A DNA stretch of 64,000 bases from Tenebrio molitor (lineage: Eukaryota; Arthropoda; Insecta; Coleoptera; Tenebrionidae): the NCBI RefSeq assembly GCF_963966145.1, contig NC_091046.1, positions 33,604,001 through 33,668,000 of the forward strand. Reading direction: 5' to 3'. Below are positions 32,624 through 44,611 of this stretch, in pieces. Both the position numbers and the translations under genes were made by a program. Within the stretch, counting starts at the first letter, position 1. Every line of letters starts with the position of its first letter. The notes beneath the pieces were generated by a model. The model was not told where the DNA came from, searched no databases, and saw only the letters and a list, made by a program, of their open reading frames with translations.

Positions 32624-34975
32624 CTACTCACACGGCACTGGACAAATTTTTATGATTGATCTTTTAAACACGCCGCGCACTGTTTTTACTGACACTACAC
32701 GGCACTTGCCATCTTGTCCTGGATGTAGTTCCGTGATTCGACCAAGGGGCCAATGAAGCGGAGGAGTGTTGTCTTCCTTGACGATGACCAATGCTCCAAC
32801 TGTTGGTCCGTCATTGGGGGTCGATCTCCATTTTGTCCGTTGCTGCAAGGTGTGCAAATAATCTTGCGACCAACGACGCCAGAAGTGCTGCCGCATTTGA
32901 GTGATCAATTGATAGCGAGTCAATCGGTGCGTGGACACTTCTGTGATGTCCTCTTCGGCGGGTGCCGTTAGTGGGGTGCCAATCAGGAAATGTCCGGGAG
33001 TCAGGGAAGTTAAATCATGGGGGTCATTTGATAGAGGTGTGATAGGACGTGAATTTAAACAGGCCTCTATCATTGCTGGAAGCGTGTACATTTCCTCAAA
33101 ATTTAGCATTCGGTCACCGAGGACGCGTTGGCTAACGTCACAAAACCCGTGAATTTCAATATGGTTTTGATGGGAAATGACAAGTCGCGGTATCCGTATG
33201 TCGCCGAGAGCATGGAAATTTTGTAAGAAGTGGTTCCATGTCGTGTGAAGTTCGATGGGGAGACTTTCATCCCAATTTAATTTGGTTACCCATAATTTTT
33301 GCATGATTATTATTCTACCCGAAATAGTCACAGGACCAACTAACCCCAGGGGATCAAATATTCGCGCTATGACACTTAGAATTTCTCGTTTGGTAATCGT
33401 TTTTGATTGATTCGGTTTTAAATGAATTGAATATTTTATGGTGTCCGAGTCACAATCCCATATTACACCTAACGTTTTTGTCGTCGGTTGCTTGTCGAGT
33501 GATATATTATTATTGTCTTCCATTGCGCGATCTGATATGCTTAACTGATTTGAGTGTATTTTGTGAAGTTCAAAACCACCCTTGTTTAAAACCGTGTTAA
33601 TTTCCTTAAATATTGCATTAGCATTATCGACAGTATCAGCTCCGGTTATTAGATCATCCACGTAAAAATCGCGCAGGATGACCTCTGCCGCTTTTGGATG
33701 CGATTTCTCTTCCGCGAAGGCTAATTCCTGTAAACATCTAGCAGCTAGGAACGACGATGACGCGAAACCGTATGTTACCGTATGTAGGTAACTGGTAAGT
33801 TTTGACGGGCTCATCGGGTGTATTCCGCCAGAATATTTGTTGGTATTTGCGATGATCGCTGTGCAATTGTATTTGTCGATACATTTTCTTTATATCGGCC
33901 GTTATTATTATTTTGTGAATTCTGAATCGAATCAAAATGCAAAACAGATCTTGCTGCAATTTTGGACCCACTAATAAATTGTCGTTAATTGATTGGTTGT
34001 TACTTGTTTTGTGGGATGCATTGAAGACCACTCGCAATTTTGTAGTGGTGCTGGCCTCGTTTACGACGCTGTGATGCGGTACACAGTATCCCGAATGGTC
34101 AGGTTTTACCTGGGACATGTGTCCAAGTTCTAAGTAATCCTGCATAAATTGAATGTACTGAGCTTGTAAATGCCGGTCTCTTTGAAGGCGTCTTTCAAGA
34201 TTGTAAAACATTCGGAGTACTTTGTCGTGAGAAATTCCAATTTTTGGGGGTCATTTATGAGGGGTAATTTTACCGTAAACCGACCGGATGGAGCCCTGGT
34301 GACGGTTTCCGCAAAATGTGTTTCGGCAATGTCGTTATTGTTCGAGTTGGTACCTGGAAGCTCTTCGAGTTGCCAAAACTTTCTTACAACCTCATTTAAC
34401 TGAATGTTCGATATATTACATTGGAATTTCCGGCTGTTGAAATTTGTGTTAAACAGAGGACCGCTGATGATCCAGCCTAACTGTGTCTTTTGCAAAATGG
34501 GGCCGTTTTTGCGTAATCGAATTTGTCCTACACAAATTAGGCTCCAAAACATTTCGCTTCCGATTAAAACATCTATGGAGTTGGATTGATTATAGAGCGG
34601 ATCGGCTAATTTTATATTTTTCGGTATTTCAGAAATGGGCTCAAATGATTCTGTTGGTATGTTGTCCGTTATTTGAGTTACGATTAGGCAAGTGATTTCG
34701 CGATTGAAGTTGTTATGGTCTGAATGCAAATTGATTCTCATCGCTTTGTCTATTTTTGATATGCTGCAAGCAATACCCGTAATCGAAAAATTGACTTTGG
34801 TTACGTTATCTAATTTTAACATTTTGACGGCTCGCTCGGTAATAAAATTTGACGCGGACCCATTGTCTAGCAGAGCTCGTAAATTTACCTTTTGACCTCT
34901 TTTGCTTAAGACACTGACCATGGCGGTTGACAATATTACGTTATTGTAAGGGAATTTGGAACAGCGATATCTAAT
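32624..34975 (-). pseudogene. BEL/Pao pol remnant with an in-frame internal deletion
   Basis: In coding order: a retropepsin-like segment RALLDNGSASNFI (34130-34933), the RT N-terminal half VVFNASHKTSNNQSINDNLL (33738-34211), then a 396-codon frame (32624-33814) with the RT box FYVDDLITGA, PLGLVGPV and HGFCDVSQ, which jumps directly to RVLGDRMLNFEE, ACLNSRPITPLS, LTPGHFLIG and WPLGRI. The latter belong to the integrase C-terminus, so RNase H and the integrase core are deleted without losing frame. Two frame changes separate the three pieces. Pol of BEL/Pao type; not functional. Confidence 0.9.
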
Positions 34976-35878
34976 GTGGTATTAATTCTTGTTTTTTATT
35001 GTTTGGTTGAAATTTTGCACAAATATTACATTTACTGATAAATTGTTCTATTTGATTATTCACATTAGGCCAGAATATTAATTTTTTGGCACGTAATTTG
35101 GTCTTAGTAATACCTTGGTCTGATTCATGCAATAAATATAACTTTTTTTTTAATGTTGGTCGGAATAACAATTCTATTACCATAATAAATTAGGTACTAT
35201 GGCGGACAATAAATTTAGGCCGGCCTGTCATTGAGTTGACATCAAAATGTGAAGCTGGCATTATGTTCAACTAACCCCATTTTCGATTTTTGTCATTCTT
35301 GTCATCGTGACTGCGATAATCAAAATTAAAATTGGGAAAAGAAGCGTGCACCAGAGAAGCGTGCACCAGAGAGAAGTGCTACTACAAATCAGTTATGCTA
35401 GTGCGTTATGATCTGTAAGTTACGAAAAAGGCGAAGGAAACGCCAAACAGCTTGAAAACCTTCAGTTTGACAAACTGACACATCAGTCATAATGACAATA
35501 AATGGTCGCTTGCATTGACTTTTTTGAAATGTGAGAAATTTGCCGGCCAAAATTTATTGTCCGCCATAGTACATATATTATTTTCAGCAATCAATTCATT
35601 CATAAAATTATAATAATACTTCAAATTGTCCGCCACCTTTTTTTAATCATTAGGCCATGTATTTTTGCAATAAAATAAAACTTTCTGTAGAATTAAATCA
35701 ATCTCAGTTTCTCTTTGTATTTCCTTTAACTCATTGCAATAATTAACATCAATCCTATTAATACAATGAACTGTACCTTCTATATCTATTTCATTATCAA
35801 ATTTTTCCTTCAAAAAATTTCTAGATAATAAATCTGCAATAAACATAAATTTTCCAGGTGAATATTTTGATTAGCTAA
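34976..35878 (-). pseudogene. Gypsy pol fragment (RNase H end and integrase zinc domain)
   Basis: 35643-35878 reads KYSPGKFMFIADLLSRNFL, the RNase H/integrase boundary. 34976-35183 reads LHESDQGITKTKLRAK, KKLIFWPNVNNQIEQF and KCNICAKFQ, the H-H-C-C zinc domain of Ty3/gypsy integrase. The MITE at 35194-35572 splits the two within the stretch between ELIAENNI and a following YYGN-like block. The left edge abuts BEL protease sequence, so the fragment is fused to or inserted in the BEL element. Confidence 0.8.
35194..35572. mobile_element. MITE, GTACTATGGCGGACAATAAA family, copy 2
   Basis: Same ends and interior as 20103-20466. Contains a short internal direct duplication (GAAGCGTGCACCAGA). It interrupts gypsy integrase coding; the flanks are compatible with a TA target. 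Confidence 0.9.
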
Positions 35879-36795
35879 TCATTACTTCCTGATTAATTAA
35901 ATTAATCATGGACAGTGTTTTTCAAACCAAAATTCAATTATGATTAACTAATTAAAAATTAACTGAAAGTTTGTTACGTTGGTATTAACTTTTTTGTCAA
36001 ATTTGACAACTTGGTGGTTTGTGATTTGTGACAATTTCAAATGTGTAATTTTGGTTGATCCTAATTTTAGTTAAAAACGATTTCTTAGGTAAGTAAATAA
36101 GTGAATTCATCATCTTCTGGGAATAATAGGAAAAATGTTCAAAAAAATCTATCTTAAATAGTGATTAGGAAAGAAGCAATTTAAGCTGACCAATGCTGTT
36201 GTTGATGTTAAGTTACCTATTAATTAGTTTTCCTGCTTTATTTGTAACTATGGATACATTTCAAATGATGCATATGCATTGTTCGGTATCCGCATTGTTT
36301 GTGCAATGACGGACGTTTTTAGGTTATAGTATTTTTCAGGTTATACTTAGTATTTCTGCTAGGATGTTCTCTATTGGGAAAACGAACTGCGTACTCCTGA
36401 GGAGCAACTGTGGCGCTCTCATCACACTGTCCATATAAGACAAGCATATCAAAATATTCTGAAGCGGTAAACATTACGCGTTTTTAATGACTTGTCAGAA
36501 TTGTCAGAAATAATTTATTATGACATAATATTCAATTTACAATGTCTTTGCAACAATCAAATTTGTTTCGATAGTTACCAATATAATTTTTTAAGGTAAT
36601 ATTATATCTACACGCGATTGGTCAATTAAAAACGTTCTTATTTTAAAATCCAATGAGGATGGATTTTTTTAAATATTTTTCCTATTATTGCCAGAAGATA
36701 ATGATTTCACCGTGTTATTTTGGTCCGCCAGTTCTGGGAGACCCTGTATATTAAACATGTGGGATTTATCAAAATGAGATCATTTTGTAGTTAGC
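35879..36795. other. Non-coding stretch with a Tc1/mariner-like fragment
   Basis: 36350-36750 shows patches similar to the 22135-22720 MITE (CTGCGTACTC, TGTCCATA) and ends GAGACCCTGTATATT, a mariner-type terminus. The remainder is unassigned. Confidence 0.4.
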
Positions 36796-37152
36796 ATGGC
36801 GAGTACAAGTGCGAGTAATTCTACTAAGCGATCTGGCAATTTCTCTCAAGAGGAAGAGCAATTGCTTGTGAGCCTAGTGACACAAAATAAGCATATCGTT
36901 GAAAATAAAAAATCGGGCGTTATATCCTGGAAAGATAAGCAGGAAGCGTGGAAAAGGATTGAGGCAGAATTTAATTGCCAAAATACGCATAATTTATATC
37001 GCAACATGAAAGGCCTCAAAGAGAAATATGCAAACCTAAAAAGGACTACGAAGCAAAAATTTTCGAAAAATAGGCAACAAATTTTAAAAACGGGTGGAGG
37101 ATCTTGCGAAACTATTAATTTTACGGATATAGACACAACGTTGAAAGATATA
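36796..37152 (+). pseudogene. Myb/SANT-like DNA-binding ORF, cut by copia end
   Basis: MASTSASNSTKRSGNFSQEE opens a frame with FSQEEEQLLVSLVTQNKHIV, ISWKDKQEAWKRIEAEFN and LKEKYANLKRTTKQ, then TGGG. This is the trihelix/Myb-like fold of the zeste/MSANTD type that often accompanies Harbinger transposons. The copia terminus at 37153 truncates it after KDI. A HARBI1-like transposase piece lies beyond the copia at 44612 and may be the partner gene; that link is inference. Confidence 0.7.
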
Positions 37153-37167
37153 TGTTGCGAATAGCAG
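37153..37167 (-). repeat. 15-bp relic of the copia 3' LTR
   Basis: TGTTGCGAATAGCAG is identical to the first 15 bases of the LTRs at 43437 and 44416 and then stops matching. The remaining LTR, polypurine tract and RNase H are deleted, since copia pol coding resumes within about 20 bp. Confidence 0.8.
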
Positions 37168-37679
37168 TATATATACAGTCGATTGTGCCCTTAATGTATT
37201 TAAGGATTAGTTTAACTGCTTTCCAGTGAACCTTCTTTGGTTTCTCCTGATAACGGCTCACCCGGTTGACTGCAAATGTGATGTCAGGTCTTGTCGCCAC
37301 AGACAGGTACATTAGACTCCCTATTGCCTCTCGGAACGGAGCCGTCGCGCATTCGTCCTCTCCCGTCAAATGAATGTGGGGGCCCAACTCGTCATGTGGG
37401 TTGGCCGGAATGACCACGGGGTTTGCATTTTCCATGTTGAACCGCTGTAGAACTCTTCTCGCTCGATTTGCAATCCCAGGAACAAGTTCACTTCGTTGTG
37501 AGTTATTTCGAACTCCTTTTGTAGTTCGTCGAGTATTTTGTTAATTTCCTCGTGATGAGTTCATCGTCAATATAGATTGCGAGCAGAATCTTGTTCTTTT
37601 CGGTCTGACTAATGAATACGCATGGATCTGCACTCGTTGCCTTCAAGTTGAATTTCTGCAAAAAATCAACGAACCGCCG

Positions 37680-40388
37680 CACAGTGTAAGATTTTGCCAA
37701 TCTAGTGGGACAAAATTATAAGATCTATGGAAAACGGATAAGTGTGATCAAAATTTAATAAAAATGCTTAGAAAAACCCGATAATACTTAACAAACATTT
37801 TATTTGAGATATTACATACTGTTACCACTACTGGAACCGTCAAAGTCATCACAAAATGAATCACTGTCACTTTCGTGTATCTGTTCTTCACTTATTTGAA
37901 TATTCGGTGCCTTTATGAGTTTTAAAACAGAAGGATTAATAGTTGGTGGTCTAGAATTTTCTTCTATTTTCAATGACATAATCAGTGGGTCCGAACTTAT
38001 TAAAAGATTATGTAAGATATCTTCATTTGTTTTGACCCTTGATATCTTTCTGGCGTGTTCCAATCGAAATTTCTTAAATTCTTTGTGTCGAGATTCTTGC
38101 GCCTCTTCAGACATCTGCCCAATTGGAAGCAAAAAATGTTCTATAACTTCTGGACCATGCATCAGTATCTTATGTAGAGTGACGGGCATTGGATACCAAC
38201 TGTATAGAGCAACAAATAAATTAGCTGTTTCGTCGCAATAATCTTTAAAAGCAGGAATATTTATTTCGTACCCACATGATAGAGTTCGCAGAATTATATA
38301 AAAACGCTCAATCAGATTTTGATCGACACCTGTTATGCTGGAAGCTACAGCAGCATCCTTAAAAAATCTTCTATCACTATTTCCATCATTCGTGTTGCCT
38401 CCTCCTTGTTTTGGGGTGTCTAATAGCAATCCTGTTTCCGATCGAAATTTGTCAATTATACATTTCTTTCTATTTGTGACACTCTGTTTTTCTTCAGGTT
38501 TTCGACATTGCCATTTCTTTACATCTAACCTATACGCGATATGCAATATACATTCCATCAATCGTATTTGGGCATGTAGAGTAGATAAACCCCAAGCAAA
38601 TGTAGCGGCATTACTTTTACGTTGACGTATTAGTTCCAAGTTGTTCATTTCCTTGGATGTGGCATTGCAGAGATAGCATTTTTGCGTCGCTTTATTGGAA
38701 GCTAAAACATTGCAGACTTTACCATCAACCATAGTTTCCTCAAATCTTTGACTAATTTGAAGAACTTGACTTCCAAGGTCCACTAAAGTTGCCACAAGAG
38801 ACTCTATTTGATTTCTGATATTGGCAAATTCTTCTAATATTGAGTTGTCAGTCTCCTTAGTGAACCTAAATCTAATGGGCCGACAATATGAAGTGGATGA
38901 AGGGCGCGGGTTTTGCCATATTATAGTTTTTTTGTCTCCATAAAATCCATATAATTGCAATGGTACCATTTACGTTGTCAACATATTTCCGTCATCTAAT
39001 TCATCTTCATTCCATTTTTGCTTATATCTACATTGTCCACCACTGCCATCGACTCCCCATTTAAAAATAATTGTTAAATTTTTTAACGCCTCATTTCCAA
39101 TGCTTTTTAATACCTCTTTTTGTACAATACAAAGACGTTTTATTGTTAAATCGACAATTAATTGCAATTTCACTTCGCCTAATGATTCAGTGAATATACA
39201 ATCATCTTTGGATGGATAGCATTTTTGTTTTGCGTCTTTGATTCTTTCGTAAGATGGATAAATTTTCAAGTCTTTTTGTAAAGCAGATTTTCTCATTATC
39301 TGGTATTTTCGACAACTCAATTTGGCAGCAGTTATCAAAGCGAGCGCTTCTTCAGGAGAATATTCAGGTGTTTGTTGTCTTGTCTGTTGAAAGGATTTTT
39401 TTATTTTAGTTGCTCGTTTTGGACTTTCAGTCAGTTGCTTGAGCATACCTGCGGCATCTCTTTTGCCACTTTGTCTTAATTTAATATGTGTAGCGTGCGT
39501 CAACTCACTTAGTGATCGTTCCATAAGTAGTGATCGGACCTTTCTGCGTTTAGATTTGAGTCCACTTGAACTGAATTTTTTTTATGGTCGTCCAATTTTT
39601 TTGTCACTTCTACCACAGCTTTTAGTGGGTAAATCAAGATTATTTATTGTAATAGTAGTATTCAACCACTCTTTATATTTTTTTAAAAACACATTCTTAT
39701 TACGATGGCACTTTTTCCATCTTTGATTGAGTCCAGTAATAAATGAATGAATCAGCCTGTTAAGTTCTTCCAACATCTGAGATGAACACTGATCTAGCTT
39801 GAATTTGGTTTGAAGATATTGAATAAGTACTTTTCCGGTTTGAAACAAGATGATTGGGGTTCAGTATCGTCCATTTTTAACACTATGTATAATTCTCTTA
39901 CATATCTTGCACAAACGCACTTAGTTGCATTCAGTTTTTTTAAAATTAAGGTCTATATGAATCTGGCATCATTAAAAAAATTAAATCATAACGTACAAAT
40001 ATATACAAAACTTTTGTCATATTTTTTAAGACATAACTTTTGTATGTATTATTATGCAAGGTTTTAACAAATATTTTACTTGAAAAATACACAGTACATA
40101 CCTTGCTGTAAGGGCTCCATGATAGTGTAAAGAAGTTATACACAACACGTGATTAATTATTTTATAAATGGAAAAACGGCCGTTGTCGCGCGAGAACACT
40201 CTTCAAATGAACTGAAGTAACCCGTTCTGGGAAGGCGATTTTTCGAGAACCGAGCTGCCCTGCTTAGAAATCTTTTGGCATTGGTTCTTACAGTATATCA
40301 GCTTAATTTTTAAAAAGTTATAAGAAAATTTCATTAATGTTGTTTTATTGACTTTTGTCCCACTAGATTGGCAAAATCTTACACTGTG
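37680..40388 (-). mobile_element. Transib (RAG1-related) DNA transposon
   Basis: A 2,709-bp element with identical 36-bp terminal inverted repeats beginning CACAGTG, and a 5-bp target duplication CGCCG (37675-37679 and 40389-40393). Removing it restores the copia RT frame (WN-RR-FVD), so the boundaries are exact. Each end reads heptamer CACAGTG, then 23 bases, then ACAAAA, the layout of a 23-spacer recombination signal. It encodes a Transib transposase pseudogene on the minus strand. GC-rich 5-bp duplications and CAC-starting ends are known Transib features. Confidence 0.95.
37812..39874 (-). pseudogene. Transib transposase
   Basis: Start ATG at 39872-39874 (MDDTEPQ). The N-terminal third is frame-shifted (39582-39848, then the next frame near 39582). 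38970-39524 has FKWGVDGSGGQ, the first catalytic Asp region shared with RAG1. An in-frame TAA at 38970-38972 separates it from 37812-38969, which carries VCNVL..KCYLCNATSKEM, FAWGLSTLHAQIRLMEC, LLDTPKQGGGNTNDG, VTLHKILMHGPEVIEH and LPIGQMSEEAQESRHKEFKK, the last holding the catalytic Glu region. The D-D-E layout, zinc-binding Cys/His and C-terminal SSDPLI follow the Transib/RAG1 core. One frameshift and one stop prevent activity, but the C-terminal half is open. Confidence 0.92.
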
Positions 40389-43300
40389 CGCCGGTTCCAG
40401 CAGCGCGAGGCTTGTTTCAACCCATACAGGCTGCGTTTGAGTCTGCAGACTCTCGTAGTTCCGTCCTCATATCCTTCAGGCTGTCGCATAAATATTACCT
40501 CGTCGATACTGCCGTACAAGAAGGCCGTCTTGACATCAAATTGTTGAATGTTCTTGCTTCCACTGGCCGCAATCGCGAGGATGCTTCGTATGGAGTCAAA
40601 TCGTACTACAGGGCTGTACGTTTCCTGGTAGTCAATCCCCTCCCTTTGACGAAAACCACGTGCGACGAGCCTTGCTTTGTAGAGTCGAACATTGCCGTTC
40701 ACGTCATGTCACGTTTCAATTTGTACGTCCACTTGCAGTCAATTATCGTTTGATCTTTAGGTAGTTCTGTGAGTTTTCACACTTCGTTTTGCTGTAGCGA
40801 CTTAAATTCCTCCTCCATGGCCCTCTTCCAATGGTCGGAGTCCTCGTTTCTGATGGCCTCCTTAAATGAGACTGGTTCCTGGCTCTCTGCCAGAAATATC
40901 TCATTAATATCAATGTAATCGTCGTACCTGCTGGGTGGTCGTTAAGATGATATCTACCGATCGGAGCGTCCTCGGGTTCATCATTGACAATTTCATTTGG
41001 GTTCTGTTCGATCTGCTCCTCGGGCTGATTCTCCCCGTTATTCCTCATTTGCTCGGAATCGCCGTTGTCTTCTTCGCTCGGATTGGGCATTTCCTCGATC
41101 AGGAGTTCATTGTCTTCCTGCTCCTTCTTGGGCGTTTGGTGTGTGCCTCCCGTGAACACGACATCTCGCACCGTTTGAATGGTGTCATCCTCCGGGTACC
41201 ATATCCTGTATCCCTTCCTATCTCCGTCGTAACCGACGAAGAAACCTCTCTTTGCTTTTGCATCAAGTTTTTGCCGTTTTTGCTTTGGTATGTGGGTGAA
41301 GACTTCTTCTCCGAATATTCGTAGGTCTTTGATTCTCGGTTCCTTTTGAACCCAAAGTTCATGTGGTGTTGTCCGTTTAACGCTACTCGTTCCCGTCAGG
41401 TTAAGGACGCTAACAACGGTATTAACTGCTTCAGCCCAAAATCTCGGTTCGAATTTTCTAGCATTTAGCAAGGTTCTCGATGCTTCCATTAGTGTACGAT
41501 TATCTCTCTCCGCTGAGCCATTTTGTTCGGGCGTATATACTACCGTCCGTTGGTGCCTGATTCGATACTGATGAGTCAATTCTCGCATCTCGTGATTCAC
41601 AAACTCGAGCCCGTTGTCTGTGCGAAGTGTTCGTACCCCGTTCGGACATTGCTTCTCCGCCTTTTTTATGAAGTTCTCTATGCACCGCGTTGTCTGTGCT
41701 TTGTTCTCGATGAAGTAAACCACCCGGAAATGTGAGTAATTATCTTTGAGGAGCAAGTAATATCTTGATCTTACGATGGATCTTGTTTCCATGGGTCCGC
41801 AGAGGTCGGCATGGATAAGCTCACCGATGGCATTTGCACGCGACTCGCTGTTGGGAAAAGGGAGCCTGTGCATTTTTCCCATTGCACACGCTTCGCAGAA
41901 CATGTCTTCCTCGGACTTCACTCGTATATGAAAACGACCGAGAATCTCTTTTACATGCTGAAGATTTTGGTGTACGAGTCTCTCGTGCCAGTCTCTGATC
42001 ATCCCTGTCGAGGCTACATTCGCTTGACTTTCTTTATTTGCTGATTTCATTTCTCCGGGGTAGATTACTTTGAACTTCATCGAGAAGAGTTTCCCTCGAC
42101 GAACTCCCACTGCAACGGTATTCTCGTTTTTTGTTAGTTCACACGTAGTACGAGTGGACTGCATCTTGAAACCTTTGTCGAGCGCTGTACCGACTGAAAA
42201 CAGGTTGTATTTTAATTTTGGAACATGAAGCACATCGACTAAATAGTTCTTGTTCCATCTGTGTCCATCAAACATGAGCATGTTAAAGTGGCCTTGTCCT
42301 TGAGCTTCAATGCATCCTCCGTCACCTACGCACACCATCCTCGGCGTGTCGAAAGATTCGTACGTCAGGAACAACTCTCGTTGGTTGCACATGTGATCGC
42401 TGGCACCAGAGTCGAGGATCCAGTCTCCGTGTTTGCTTTCGATTGTCACGGAAGATGTGAGAGCAACACTCGCTAACCCTGTAGCGCATGGATTCTTTCG
42501 CTGAGTGGCGCTTTCAACGTTTTTCTTCGCTGCACCATTTCCCTTTCGTTGCTGACAGTTTCTTGCCCAGTGACCAGTCTCACCACACACGTAACATTTT
42601 CCTGTTTTCTGCCTTCCCTTCAAATCCATGTCGCGTTGGGTTTTTCCACGTTGGGCCCACGACGACAAGGCCTCGGCTTTTCTGTCTTCTTGTGCCGAAT
42701 TTCTCGATTCTTCTATGGTCAGTCTCGACGTAAGGTTTACCAGGTTACGTTCTCCCTCTGGCGCTGATGCCCACCACATAGTTTGTTGGCAAAGTCATAA
42801 GGATTTTCGTTATTATAATGGAATCTGATATATTTTCACCCATCATTCGCAGTCTGTGCGCCATGTCCTCAAGCTTCGAGATGTGCGTTGCCATATCATC
42901 GGAGCTTTTCTTCGTTGCGCTGAACCAGTTTTGTTGCAACATATGTATACTTGCTTCGGACTTTTGTTCATAGATCGAAGTAAGTTTGTTCCACATCTCT
43001 TCTGCTGACGTGCAATTTATGATGTGTAGCATTGGCTGGTCACCTATTGTTGTCGCTATCACCTTTTGTGCCAAGGCATCAGCCTTGTTCCACGCTGCGA
43101 CTACCTTTTGGTACTCGTTGATCATTTGCTTGTTTGACCCGGCACGAGGAGCCTCCGGCTTTAATTCTTTCCAGACGCAACGCCCCAGCTACCGTTCGCG
43201 TTCAGCATGACTCTTACTTGGAACTTCCATATTCCCCAGTTTTCTATGTTCTTCAACTTAGATATTCTGGCGAGTTCACTTTCCATTTTTCTTTTTGAGT

Positions 43301-43422
43301 TCGTTATAATTTTCACTGTCGCACAAGGCTGGAATATAACTTCAAAGAGAACAACGCGGAAGTCACTTTGCACTTGAACCAAACTCTTTCAATCGACCAA
43401 AAATATTTCTCGTGTTACTTTC

Positions 43423-43436
43423 CTGGGCCCATAACC
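43423..43436 (-). promoter_or_regulatory. Copia primer binding site (internal tRNA-iMet)
   Basis: Minus strand GGTTATGGGCCCAG, complementary to the anticodon arm of initiator tRNA-Met (CTGGGCCCATAACC), the half-tRNA primer used by copia-type elements. It directly abuts the LTR at 43437. A second copy abuts the LTR at 44416. Confidence 0.9.
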
Positions 43437-44356
43437 TGTTGCGAATAGCAGCTTGAAAGTAATCTCAGTTTGGATTCACAAGAAATATATTGATTTTGTT
43501 AAACAGTTTACAAATTAACTTTTCTTGATGTATTATACAGTGTCCCCAAAAAAAAAAGACGAGTCCATAGCTCCTTTATTTATCGGAGGATTTTAATTAT
43601 CTATACACCAAATTAAATGGTTGTTAATAGGCTACAAAACGGCTTAATAAATTCACGTATGGCTTCAAGGGCTTCAAGACTAAACTGTCAAAATATTTTT
43701 TTTCAAATGGGATTACATACTTTTTTTAGTAATTCTGATAGAGATTTTAATTCTGAAAACCACAATGTATCACAAGTATAACTTCACATAAAAAAAAATT
43801 ACACTAACTTTTGAAACAAATGACGAGCACCAAGCGAAAAGCTATCAAAATGCATTGCGTTACAATGTAATAACCAAATTAAGGTAGCTGGAAAAACAAA
43901 TGACAAATAATAACATGTGGGATTGCGCAGATATGCCGCCAATGTTTAGCGCAAAATGGAACATAGACGATAGTAGCGTTTTTTTACTTTTTTTTGGTGA
44001 AATTTTTGGTGTTTAAGTGTATACTTGTGATACATTGTTGTTTTCAGAATAAAAATCTCTATCAGAATAACTAAAAAAAACATGTAATCCCATTTGAAAA
44101 AAAATATTTTGAAAGTTTACCCTTGAAGCCCATGGGGCTATACTTGAATTTATTAGGCCATTTTGTAGTCTATTAACAACCATTTAATTTGGTGTACAGG
44201 TAATTAAAATCTTTCGATAAATAACGAAGTTATGAGCTCGTCTTCTTTTTTGGGGACACCCTGTATATAACAAAATATGACAACTACTTTTTATAACAAC
44301 AACGGTGGTGATAGCAACATAATATGAACAAAAGTGAGGTAAAACAAAACAAAACA
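43437..44356 (-). mobile_element. Copia 5' LTR interrupted by a palindromic MITE
   Basis: TGTTGCGAATAGCAG to AAAACAAAACA; about 192 bp once the MITE at 43538-44263 (plus its TA) is removed. Matches the second LTR at 44416-44611 almost base for base. Confidence 0.9.
43538..44263. mobile_element. Palindromic mariner-type MITE in the copia LTR
   Basis: Starts CAGTGTCCCC and ends GGGGACACCCTG, flanked by TA on both sides. Arms of about 270 bp are inverted copies (for example TCTGATAGAGATTTTAATTC against GAATAAAAATCTCTATCAGA) around a central non-repetitive part. The empty site is visible in the neighbouring LTR (44416-44611). Confidence 0.92.
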
Positions 44357-44611
44357 GATTATGCCGATATTTTTTTTTTTTATATTTCTCTTGTTACTTT
44401 CCTGGGCCCATAACCTGTTGCGAATAGCAGCTTGAAAGTAATCTCACTTTGGATTCACAAGAAATATATTGATTTTGTTAAACAGTTTACAGATAAACTT
44501 TTCTTGATGTATTACGTATATATAACAATTTATGACAACTACTTTTTATAACAACAACGGTGGTGATAGCAACATAATATGAACAAAAGTGAGGTAAAAC
44601 AAAACAAAACA
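44357..44611 (-). mobile_element. Second copia leader, primer site and LTR in tandem
   Basis: After 44357-44385 (GATTATGCCG then a T run), the leader ATTTCTCTTGTTACTTTC, the primer site and a full 196-bp LTR (44416-44611) are repeated in the same orientation as the first copy, with no coding region between. It may be a second truncated copia or the product of recombination between LTRs or cDNAs. Its right end interrupts the HARBI1-like gene. Confidence 0.85.

Larger units (their letters stand above)
37168..43382 (-). pseudogene. Copia gag-pol remnant, split by Transib
   Basis: Minus-strand coding order from the right: gag start MESELARISKLKNIENW (ATG near 43288), gag body KLTSIYEQKSEASIHML (42745-43125), then a 678-codon frame (40743-42779) with zinc knuckle CYVCGETGHWARNC, protease DSGASDHM, integrase HADLCGPMETRS and GSAERDNRTLMEASRT. 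RT follows: YKARLVARGFRQREGIDY, LYGLKQASRCWNRR (40394-40702), then after the Transib FVDFLQKFNLKATSADPCVF with LLAIYIDDELI, and SLMYLSVATRPDITFAVNR (37168-37674). Frame changes in gag, before RT and after YIDD make it inactive. RNase H is deleted. Confidence 0.92.
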
